Below, piece after piece: positions 1-6,041 of a stretch of DNA of 7,854 nucleotides. The position numbers were made by a program, and so were the translations under genes. This DNA is from Verrucomicrobiota bacterium (lineage in GTDB: Bacteria > Verrucomicrobiota > Verrucomicrobiia > Chthoniobacterales > UBA10450): positions 1 to 7,854 of the forward strand of contig QHNB01000181.1 in assembly GCA_003217965.1 (NCBI GenBank), in the 5' to 3' direction. Each line of letters starts with the position of its first letter. Position 1 is the stretch's first letter. Under the pieces are notes generated by a model. The model was given only the letters and a program-made list of their open reading frames with translations. It was not told where the DNA came from and did no database searches.

Positions 1-1410
1 TTCTTCGTATTCCGCCTTGCGCTTATCCAGGCTGCTCCAGGAAACGACTAAGGTCTCACGCTTCTCCTCCGGTTGCGCTCCGGTAACCATGCTTTCGAGC
101 TCCGGATACAACTTGATCACGCGCGCGATGAGGGAGCGCTTGGTCAAATCGTCGAACACTGGGGTCAGCAACAGCCGGCGCATGACGTCGCGAGCGGCAC
201 CGACATCAGCCTGAGCGAAGATGTCGCTGATCAATTCGCGATCTTCCAGCAGCAAGTCGCGCAAACGTGAAGAGCGGGAAGCCTCGTTGTGCTGATCCCG
301 TTCGAGCGCGGCCAGGATTGCGGTTAATAGGTCGGGAGTGATGAGGTTAGGGAAACTGGCACGCTCCCGGCAAAGCCAGAGTAGTATTTCGCTCACTGCC
401 GAATGTTCGCGAAGGGCGCGCTCCAAAAACGAAACCAGGTCTGCTTGATGCCCATTCTCAATAAAGACACGCGGAACTTGAGCGGCCAGGCGCTGATTGT
501 TGGACATCATCATTTGCCAGGCCCGTGTGATCCAGCGATCGCCAAGCGCCCGCGGCAGGGCTTGTAAGACTCGCCGCTCTTTGGCCGAGGGCAGGTTCGC
601 TAAAATTGTAGTCAGACGCGATTCCTCTTCCGCAATTAAACGTTCGAGCGTTAAATCCGGGCGCGTACTTTTCAGTTGCGGAACTCGTTCCAGCAGATCA
701 TCCCGAGCCAGCATCAGTTCGAAGGTAAGAGCAGAATGCAGTTTCTGGTTTTGCCCCGCCGTACTCTCGATTTTCTCAATGATCGGTTGCAATTGCGACT
801 GTGGCTCCTTGAACTCGCTGTGGAATTTGATGATTTGATCAACCGCTGCCCCCTGCTCCTTCGGCTGACGCGCTTGGTTAAAAAAGGTGAGCAGCTCGTC
901 CGCACGCGACACTGGTTCGGAACGCAAGGCAATCGGCTCCGATTTCTTTGTCGGGACGGAGAAATAGCCGCCCGCCTTCATCGCTTTTTTGGCCGAGGTC
1001 CACCAACGTTTCCACTCGGTTTCGGTGAACAGGTCGCCTATTAGCATCTCACTAATCTGTGCCAGCGTTGCTTTTCCGCCGAGGCTTTCCAGGATATTAC
1101 GAACGACTGCTGCTGGATCCGATTTCAACAGCGCTTTGATTGCATCCGGCGCGCTCGCCTTTCGGGCGAGGAAATGCTCCGGTGCGATAGGAGTGAGACT
1201 TTCCGCCGCGTAGGCGAGCTGCATCGGGTGGTTCGGCTTGGTCGTGAAATCGATCACGATCTGATTGAGCAGAAGATTCCATTCAGCCACACGACCGAAC
1301 CCCCAACTTTTGTGCAAACAAAAAGAGCCCGGCTTCAGCCGTTCTAATTGTTCAGCGGCTTTAGCCGTAAGCCTGCCCGACTCGACCAGCTTCTCCAGTT
1401 CGACATCCAT
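1..1410 (-). CDS. Long GreA/GreB-family transcription elongation factor-like protein, N-terminal 470 residues (3' end outside window)
   Basis: The open frame starts at an ATG (1410-1408) directly preceded by an in-frame TAG, so no earlier start is possible. A GGAG Shine-Dalgarno lies 8 nt upstream. It runs without a stop to the window edge, giving 470 codons ending in AEYEE. Residues about 28-75 form a compact beta-rich segment with the pattern HKSWGFGRV...IDF...HPMQLAYAAESL, which I recognise from the long N-terminal extensions of GreA-like proteins in Chlamydiae, Verrucomicrobia and spirochaetes. Residues 128-163 carry a W-x2-WW cluster and an LR end also typical of these proteins. The rest is mostly helical, charged and soluble, with no signal peptide. 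The final piece (SWSSLDKRKAEYEE) looks like the start of the Gre coiled coil. The catalytic Gre C-terminus itself is not visible, so a role in rescuing backtracked RNA polymerase is inferred from the family. Confidence 0.72.
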   Translation of the reverse strand, partial: MDVELEKLVESGRLTAKAAEQLERLKPGSFCLHKSWGFGRVAEWNLLLNQIVIDFTTKPNHPMQLAYAAESLTPIAPEHFLARKASAPDAIKALLKSDPAAVVRNILESLGGKATLAQISEMLIGDLFTETEWKRWWTSAKKAMKAGGYFSVPTKKSEPIALRSEPVSRADELLTFFNQARQPKEQGAAVDQIIKFHSEFKEPQSQLQPIIEKIESTAGQNQKLHSALTFELMLARDDLLERVPQLKSTRPDLTLERLIAEEESRLTTILANLPSAKERRVLQALPRALGDRWITRAWQMMMSNNQRLAAQVPRVFIENGHQADLVSFLERALREHSAVSEILLWLCRERASFPNLITPDLLTAILAALERDQHNEASRSSRLRDLLLEDRELISDIFAQADVGAARDVMRRLLLTPVFDDLTKRSLIARVIKLYPELESMVTGAQPEEKRETLVVSWSSLDKRKAEYEE

Positions 1411-1411
1411 C

Positions 1412-1428
1412 TAGGGTTCTCCACCCTA
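1412..1428 (-). promoter_or_regulatory. Shine-Dalgarno displayed in the loop of a perfect hairpin before the Gre-like gene
   Basis: Read on the minus strand, TAGGGT-GGAGA-ACCCTA forms a perfect 6-bp stem with a 5-nt loop, and it ends one base before the ATG at 1410. The loop holds the GGAG Shine-Dalgarno core (plus-strand positions 1419-1422), at a good 8-nt spacing from the start codon. The ribosome binding site call is strong. A regulatory role for the hairpin is inference. Confidence 0.6.
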
Positions 1429-1477
1429 CGAAAAACGCGTCCGCATGCGAGCCAAACTTGGCCGAATGCAGTGCCGT

Positions 1478-1517
1478 TTGCCGTTGCGGCAATTAGCGCA
1501 ACGTGAAACGGTTGCGC
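1478..1517 (+). promoter_or_regulatory. Cluster of three competing hairpins in the leader of the TerC-family gene
   Basis: Three inverted repeats overlap in 40 nt. Hairpin A pairs TTGCCG (1478-1483) with CGGCAA (1487-1492) over a 3-nt loop. Hairpin B pairs CGTTGCG (1482-1488) with CGCAACG (1497-1503) over 8 nt. Hairpin C pairs GCGCAAC (1496-1502) with GTTGCGC (1511-1517), also over 8 nt. A and C can coexist, while B excludes both, as in a 1:2 / 2:3 / 3:4 attenuator. C ends 2 nt before the likely GTG start at 1520. There is no T-run, so control would act on translation rather than by termination. If the ATG at 1445 is the real start, this stretch is coding instead. Confidence 0.42.
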
Positions 1518-1519
1518 CT

Positions 1520-2455
1520 GTGCCGACCAGTATTTGGTTTTGGATCGCATTCCACCTTGGTGTTTTCGTTGCACTGGCAGTCGATCTAATTCAATTCAAG
1601 CACCGCGATCGCGAGTTAAGCACGCGCGCGGCCGCGCGGCGCACCCTGCTCTGGATCGCGCTTTCGCTCGCCTTCAGCTTGGTCGTCCTGCGATTGCAGG
1701 GGCCCGAGCGCGCGCTCGACTTTCTTACCGGCTATCTGATCGAATATTCGCTGAGCGTCGACAACATCTTTGTTTTCGTTCTCATCTTCGCCTATTTCAA
1801 AGTCCCGCCGATCTCGCACCATCGTGTCCTGGTATGGGGAATTGTTGGCGCACTGGTCATGCGCGGCATCATGATTTGGATCGGCGTTACTCTGGTCGAG
1901 CGCTTTCACTTTGTTCTCTACATTTTCGGCGCCTTCCTCGTCATCACAGCTGTCCGTATGGCCTTTGACAAACGCGATGGAATAGAATTCGGCGAGAGCT
2001 GGATCTTGCGTGTCTGTCGAAAGCTGGTGCCGGTTACTCAAGAATTCCGAGGATCAGATTTTACCGCACGTATCGACGGACGCCTCATGCTCACGCCGCT
2101 GGCCCTGGTCCTGCTGGTGATCGACGTCATGGACCTCGTCTTCGCCGTAGACTCAATTCCTGCAGTCTTCGCCATCACTACCGATACCTTTATCGTCTAC
2201 ACGTCCAACATCTGCGCCATTCTCGGGCTGCGCTCGCTCTATTTCTTGGTCGCGAACCTGATGAATCGCTTCATTTATCTGAAAATCGGGCTCTCCATCA
2301 TCCTCGCCTTTGTCGGGCTAAAAATGATCTTCTCTCATATTTATCCGATCCCAAATTACCTCTCGCTGCTCGTCGTCGTCGTCATCCTGGCACTGACAAT
2401 CGGCATCTCGATAGTCGTGACAAAGAACCGCGCCGCGACCGACATCCGAAAATGA
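1520..2455 (+). CDS. TerC/Alx-family integral membrane protein (probable metal ion exporter)
   Basis: This is a 311-residue multi-pass membrane protein. Two family signatures are clear: EYSLSVDNIFVF (residues 75-86) and DVMDLVFAVDSIPAVFAI (202-219), with acidic residues buried inside hydrophobic helices. GLRSLYFLVANL follows at 236-247. About seven to nine membrane segments can be drawn, with a charged loop at about 150-190. Family members such as E. coli Alx handle manganese, and others are linked to tellurite resistance; Mn2+ export is the best guess. Length fits the family (Alx is about 320 residues). I chose the GTG at 1520 because the protein then begins PTSIWFWIAFHLG, the usual family N-terminus. 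An in-frame ATG at 1445 would add 25 basic, atypical residues, and neither start has a good Shine-Dalgarno. The gene diverges from the Gre-like gene and is followed 38 nt later by the TIGR04073-like gene. Confidence 0.92.
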   Translation: MPTSIWFWIAFHLGVFVALAVDLIQFKHRDRELSTRAAARRTLLWIALSLAFSLVVLRLQGPERALDFLTGYLIEYSLSVDNIFVFVLIFAYFKVPPISHHRVLVWGIVGALVMRGIMIWIGVTLVERFHFVLYIFGAFLVITAVRMAFDKRDGIEFGESWILRVCRKLVPVTQEFRGSDFTARIDGRLMLTPLALVLLVIDVMDLVFAVDSIPAVFAITTDTFIVYTSNICAILGLRSLYFLVANLMNRFIYLKIGLSIILAFVGLKMIFSHIYPIPNYLSLLVVVVILALTIGISIVVTKNRAATDIRK

Positions 2456-2493
2456 AGTGTTGCGCTAGATGACCATTATTTGATTCACTGCGT

Positions 2494-2904
2494 ATGCGTA
2501 TGAAAATTGGCATCGTTCTTCTGGCCGGCGCCGCTATTGCGAACAGCGCGCTGGCTGATATTCAGGATCCGCCTTCTAACGATTATGGTCCCACGCGCAA
2601 GCTCGGCCGTGGTCTCTCAAATTTTTTTATCGCACCGGCCGAAATCCCCGTGACGATTGCCAGGATTAACACAGCCGAAGGCAATGCGGCCGCAGCCGGT
2701 TACGGTGTGGTTCGCGGGTTGGGCCGTTCAGGCGCACGCCATATCGCTGGACTGCTCGAAATTTTGCTCTGGCCAGTGCCGGCATATCGGCAAAGCTATT
2801 ATCCGCTGCTCCCGAGCGATATTCCCTGGATTCACGCTGGCTACTCGGAATTCCCGCCCGAACTCGGTAACGAGTCCAAGTACCCGTACGTCCGCGATTA
2901 TTGA
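2494..2904 (+). CDS. Small secreted protein, exosortase-associated TIGR04073-like family
   Basis: This 136-residue protein begins with a clear Sec signal peptide: MRMK, a hydrophobic core, and an A-L-A cleavage site after residue 21, leaving a mature protein of about 115 residues. There is no cysteine after the cleavage site, so it is not a lipoprotein. The mature part opens with YGPTRKLGRGLSNFFIAPAEIP (residues 31-52). This matches my memory of the RKLgRGl.N....EIP signature of TIGR04073, a family found in Verrucomicrobia and Lentisphaerae and statistically linked to exosortase/PEP-CTERM sorting. The role is unknown. Glycine- and alanine-rich residues 62-85 and a hydrophobic stretch at 84-95 could lie on or in a membrane. 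The C-terminus is rich in tyrosine and proline (from YYPLLPSDIPW on). A second in-frame ATG at 2500 is equally possible. No strong Shine-Dalgarno is visible. Confidence 0.78.
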   Translation: MRMKIGIVLLAGAAIANSALADIQDPPSNDYGPTRKLGRGLSNFFIAPAEIPVTIARINTAEGNAAAAGYGVVRGLGRSGARHIAGLLEILLWPVPAYRQSYYPLLPSDIPWIHAGYSEFPPELGNESKYPYVRDY

Positions 2905-2927
2905 GGACCGAGCGTTGCCGCTGGCAC

Positions 2928-3024
2928 GTTATCCTCAGCCCGGAATGCTTTCGGGGCGAAGGACCTCGCGAGTGTTCGCCCAATGTTCGTAAGGTCTCTC
3001 GCCGTCTGCGCGGCTCGGGATGAC
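2928..3024. repeat. Branched palindromic repeat-like element (REP/MITE-like) covering the methyltransferase start codon
   Basis: Outer arms GTTATCCTCAGCC (2928-2940) and GGCTCGGGATGAC (3012-3024) pair at 12 of 13 positions, two of them G-U. Inside, GCGAAGGACCT (2956-2966) pairs with AGGTCTCTCGC (2992-3002) at 10 of 11 positions, one of them G-U. Two side hairpins sit between the stems: GCCC/GGGC on the left (2937-2956) and GCCG/CGGC on the right (3001-3014). The ends resemble the GTCATCC...GGATGAC ends of palindromic repeats scattered through many bacterial genomes. Only one copy is present here, so its dispersed nature is inferred. The ATG of the next gene lies at 3020, inside the right arm. 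Confidence 0.55.
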
Positions 3025-4087
3025 AGACCTCATTGAATTAGAAATCCAGGACGTCGCTTTTGGCGGCAAAGGAGTCGGACGCAGCAGCGGGAAGGCCGTC
3101 TTTGTTCCGTATGTTATCGACGGGGAAACTGTTTCGGCACGGGTCGTACGCGAGCACAAAAAATTTCTCGAGGCGGGACTCGAGGCCGTGCTTACGACTT
3201 CCCCGCATCGAGTCGAGCCGCGCTGTCCCTATTTCGGGCGCTGCGGCGGATGTGTTTACCAGCACATCGAATACGCCCACCAGCTCGCGCTCAAATGGCG
3301 GCAGGTAAAAGAAACATTGCGTCGCATCGGCAAATTGGAAAACGCTCCGATGCGCCCGTTTATCCCCTCACCGCTCGAGTACGGGTATCGTAATCGCATC
3401 ACTATCCATGTCGACGATGGCGTGATCGGGTTCTTCCGGCGAGAATCGAATACTTTGCTCGACATTGAGCATTGTCCGATTGCGTCGGCAGAGGTGAATG
3501 CTCGCCTCGCGCAGCTTCGCGCGACGCATCCGCACAACGGCCATTACACACTGCGCGCGCATGATGGCGCGCGGATTTTCGTCCAGGCGAATGATGGCGT
3601 CGCCGCCTCCATGCTCGATTTGGTCGAACGCACAGTCGCGCCGGCTGATCTCCTCATTGATGGCTATTGCGGTGCCGGATTTTTCGCCAAGCGCCTGCGC
3701 TCACGTTTCAGAAAGGTGATCGGGATTGATTGGGATCAGCACGCGATTGCGGTGGCACAACGCGACGTCCAACCGAACGAGGAATATATCGCGGGAAATA
3801 TCGAGACGGAGTTGCCGCACTTCTTGCTAGAAAACGAAGGACGCGCGGTAGTCATCCTTGATCCGCCCGCTGTTGGGCTAACTGACACAATTCGTCATGT
3901 GTTGCTAGTGTATCCGCCGGTGCAATTGATCTACATCTCGTGTAATCCTGGCACGCTCGCGCGCGATCTTGCCGCAATGGGAAGAATCTTCCGGTGTGAG
4001 TCAATTACGCCACTGGATATGTTTCCGCAGACGGCCGAAATTGAGGTGATTGTCGAACTCACACCGAGGCGATCCGGTACGCGGTAG
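3020..4087 (+). CDS. Iron-sulfur m5U RNA methyltransferase, RlmD/RumA (TrmA) class, compact form
   Basis: This 355-residue enzyme would place the methyl group of S-adenosylmethionine on C5 of a uracil in RNA, most likely 23S rRNA. Residues 1-60 form a TRAM RNA-binding domain (GGKGVGR, FVPYVIDGE). Iron-sulfur ligands are C69, C75 and C78 (CPYFGRCGGC) and C152 (EHCPI). F-x-Q-x-N is at 187-191, the SAM loop DGYCGAG at 214-220, and DPP at 281-283. The catalytic cysteine is C308 in SCNPGTLARDL, and the likely general base is E342. It is about 80 residues shorter than E. coli RlmD (433). The usual arginine after DPP is alanine, and the histidine before the base is glutamate, so the exact target (U1939, U747 or other) is uncertain. 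The ATG at 3020 is the only usable start after the in-frame TAA at 2990-2992. It sits in the palindrome and lacks a Shine-Dalgarno. Confidence 0.9.
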   Translation: MTDLIELEIQDVAFGGKGVGRSSGKAVFVPYVIDGETVSARVVREHKKFLEAGLEAVLTTSPHRVEPRCPYFGRCGGCVYQHIEYAHQLALKWRQVKETLRRIGKLENAPMRPFIPSPLEYGYRNRITIHVDDGVIGFFRRESNTLLDIEHCPIASAEVNARLAQLRATHPHNGHYTLRAHDGARIFVQANDGVAASMLDLVERTVAPADLLIDGYCGAGFFAKRLRSRFRKVIGIDWDQHAIAVAQRDVQPNEEYIAGNIETELPHFLLENEGRAVVILDPPAVGLTDTIRHVLLVYPPVQLIYISCNPGTLARDLAAMGRIFRCESITPLDMFPQTAEIEVIVELTPRRSGTR

Positions 4088-4088
4088 A

Positions 4089-6035
4089 ATGCGCTTGCTA
4101 GGGCCCCGCACGACCGCCGAGAGTCTCGACCGCAAAATGGCTGAACCCACTATTGGGCAGACTGCCGGCGTGCTTCGTCCGCGCAATCTCGACTGGAGAC
4201 GCGCGGCGGCGCTGCTCTATGGCGATTGGGGCACAAGCAAAGCCTACGTCATTGGACTGGCTTTTTTAGCGGCCGGCTTTTCCTCGTTGCCAATCATTCT
4301 GGCGGTTTGTGTGCTGACTGGGTTAGTTGGAATCAATTACGCCGTCATCTGCCGATATTTTCCCGATGGCGGCGGCGTTTATTCAGCGGCGCGTTCGCAA
4401 GGGCGATTGTTAGCCGTAGTCGGGGCCCTGCTCTTAATTGCGGACTTAACTGTAACAGCGGCGCTCAGTGGGTGGTCTGGATTGACTTACGTCATCGCCG
4501 GGGCCGAAGACGTTATGTTTTTGAAATTCCTTAAGGACCATATCGCCTTTGCCACGACCGGGGTGCTGCTCGTTCTCGGATTCACGAATTGGTTTGGACC
4601 GAAACATTCGGGCAGCTTGGCGGTCGTACTTGCCCTGCCCACGACGCTCGTCGTTATCGCGCTGATCGCATTGAGCCTACCGTATTTGACGACACGTTTC
4701 CTGGAACCAAGACACGAAAGTCTCGCTGCCCTATGGGTTCAGTTTGTGGGCGTGATTCTGGCGCTCTCCGGCGTGGAAGCGATTGCGAATCTTACCGGCG
4801 TTATGAAGCTGGATCCCGGTTCGACGCCGGAGAAACCAAGCGTTGCGCGCGAATCGCTTAAAGCTATCACACCGGTCGCAATCGAAGTGATCACCGGCAC
4901 CGCCTTACTCGGCTGGGCAATGCTGTCGCTGCCGGCAGTGCTGGACAAGACGTTGGGGCTATCAACGAAGAGTCAAGTCGCAGCCGTTCTGTTGAAGCGG
5001 CATGAAGACATGCTTCGTTTCATGGGCGAACAATTTGCCAGCGCCTCTTTTGGCGTGTGGTTCGGACAAGCTTTCGGCTGGATCGTCGGCATCGTTTTTC
5101 TGCTTCTGCTGCTAAGCGCGGCAAATACCGCCATCGTCGCCATGATCGGTCTGCTATACATGACAGCACGCGACGGCGAGATGCCGCCACAGTTCAAAAG
5201 CCTGAATCGACATGGCGTCCCGCGCTATCCGCTGCTGATCGCGGTCGGGCTCCCCATCGTCGTTCTACTAGCGGCGACAAATTTTGAAGCGTTAGCAGGT
5301 CTTTACGCGATTGGTGTGGTCGGCGCGATCACGGTCAACCTCGGGTCGTGTACATTTAACCGTACCATCGGCTTCACCTGGTACGATCGCGTTCTATTCG
5401 GCTTCACTTTCGTGGTTCTTTTTCTTGTCGAAATTACGCTCGCCCATACCAAGCCAGACGCGCTCTTCTTTGTGGTGTGCGTCCTGGGCGGTGGGCTCGC
5501 GCTGCGTGCTTACACATTAAAACGCCAGGGCATCACTACGCTGGTCGTGACCCGACAGGTGGCGGAAATGGTGTCGCCGACGCTGGTCGCGACCATGCGG
5601 CCGCGGCTGGAGGAGGGCCAGCGCATCATGGTCGCCGCCCGGGGCATCACACCGGTATTATCCTACGCGCTGGATGAAGCGCAGCTGCGCAAAGCCAGTC
5701 TCTATGTCGTCTATGTTAAAGAACTCGCTGTTTACTACGGTGCCGGTCCGGTGCAGGCCACGCGCGCAAAGTGGCAGGGAGATCCAGAAGCCAATGCAAT
5801 TCTTTCATTGATGTTAAATCTTGGCAGCGAACGCAATGTTCCGGTGATGCCAGTTTATGCCGTGAGTGAGGATCCGGCTGCGACCATTCTCGATCTTGCC
5901 GCCACTATCGGCGTCGACTATCTCATGCTCGGTACCTCGCATCGCCGCACCCTAACGAACCTGCTTCGCGGCAATGTTGTGACCAACATCGCCGATCAAT
6001 TACCAGAGACGATTCGCTTGGTAATCTATGGCTAA
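4089..6035 (+). CDS. APC-superfamily amino-acid-type permease fused to a C-terminal universal stress protein-like domain
   Basis: From the ATG at 4089 the protein has 648 residues. Residues about 40-475 hold roughly twelve hydrophobic segments typical of APC transporters: the broken first helix (GDWGTSKAYVIG, 45-56), the sixth-helix GVEAIANLTG (228-237), and the cytoplasmic loop TARDGEMPPQFKSLNRHGVP (359-378). Residues about 480-648 are soluble and end in a USP-like alpha/beta fold (VDYLMLGTSHRRTLTNLLRG). Its nucleotide loop reads G-x2-H-x9-G-N (G615, H618, G628, N629) instead of the usual G-x2-G-x9-G-S/T. The protein probably imports an amino acid or amine, with the USP part regulating it; the substrate is not readable. 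The start lies 1 nt after the preceding stop, suggesting coupled translation. An ATG at 4137 (MAEPTIG...) is an equally good start; the TTG at 4050 inside the upstream gene is less likely. The next gene begins 6 nt after the stop. Confidence 0.85.
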   Translation: MRLLGPRTTAESLDRKMAEPTIGQTAGVLRPRNLDWRRAAALLYGDWGTSKAYVIGLAFLAAGFSSLPIILAVCVLTGLVGINYAVICRYFPDGGGVYSAARSQGRLLAVVGALLLIADLTVTAALSGWSGLTYVIAGAEDVMFLKFLKDHIAFATTGVLLVLGFTNWFGPKHSGSLAVVLALPTTLVVIALIALSLPYLTTRFLEPRHESLAALWVQFVGVILALSGVEAIANLTGVMKLDPGSTPEKPSVARESLKAITPVAIEVITGTALLGWAMLSLPAVLDKTLGLSTKSQVAAVLLKRHEDMLRFMGEQFASASFGVWFGQAFGWIVGIVFLLLLLSAANTAIVAMIGLLYMTARDGEMPPQFKSLNRHGVPRYPLLIAVGLPIVVLLAATNFEALAGLYAIGVVGAITVNLGSCTFNRTIGFTWYDRVLFGFTFVVLFLVEITLAHTKPDALFFVVCVLGGGLALRAYTLKRQGITTLVVTRQVAEMVSPTLVATMRPRLEEGQRIMVAARGITPVLSYALDEAQLRKASLYVVYVKELAVYYGAGPVQATRAKWQGDPEANAILSLMLNLGSERNVPVMPVYAVSEDPAATILDLAATIGVDYLMLGTSHRRTLTNLLRGNVVTNIADQLPETIRLVIYG

Positions 6036-6041
6036 TATTTA

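Noticed and set aside
676..1044. 122-codon open frame on the plus strand opposite the Gre-like gene
   Set aside because: The minus-strand frame is continuous for 470 codons with family motifs, so this frame is a shadow.
1445..1519. ATG at 1445 as the start of the TerC-family gene
   Set aside because: It adds 25 basic residues not expected in the family, and the stretch is better explained as a structured leader. It cannot be fully excluded.
1411..1519. yybP-ykoY Mn2+ riboswitch before the TerC gene
   Set aside because: The space is short and the conserved core of that riboswitch is not visible.
1411..1519. Sigma-70 promoters between the divergent Gre-like and TerC-family genes
   Set aside because: Possible hexamers such as TTGCCG or TTGGCC have no partner at the right spacing on either strand.
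1616..2041. 141-codon open frame on the minus strand inside the TerC-family gene
   Set aside because: It is an acidic, low-complexity shadow of the membrane helices on the other strand.
4050..4088. TTG at 4050 as the start of the permease, overlapping the methyltransferase by 38 nt
   Set aside because: The extra residues are hydrophilic and unlike a permease N-terminus, and ATGs at 4089 and 4137 are better placed.
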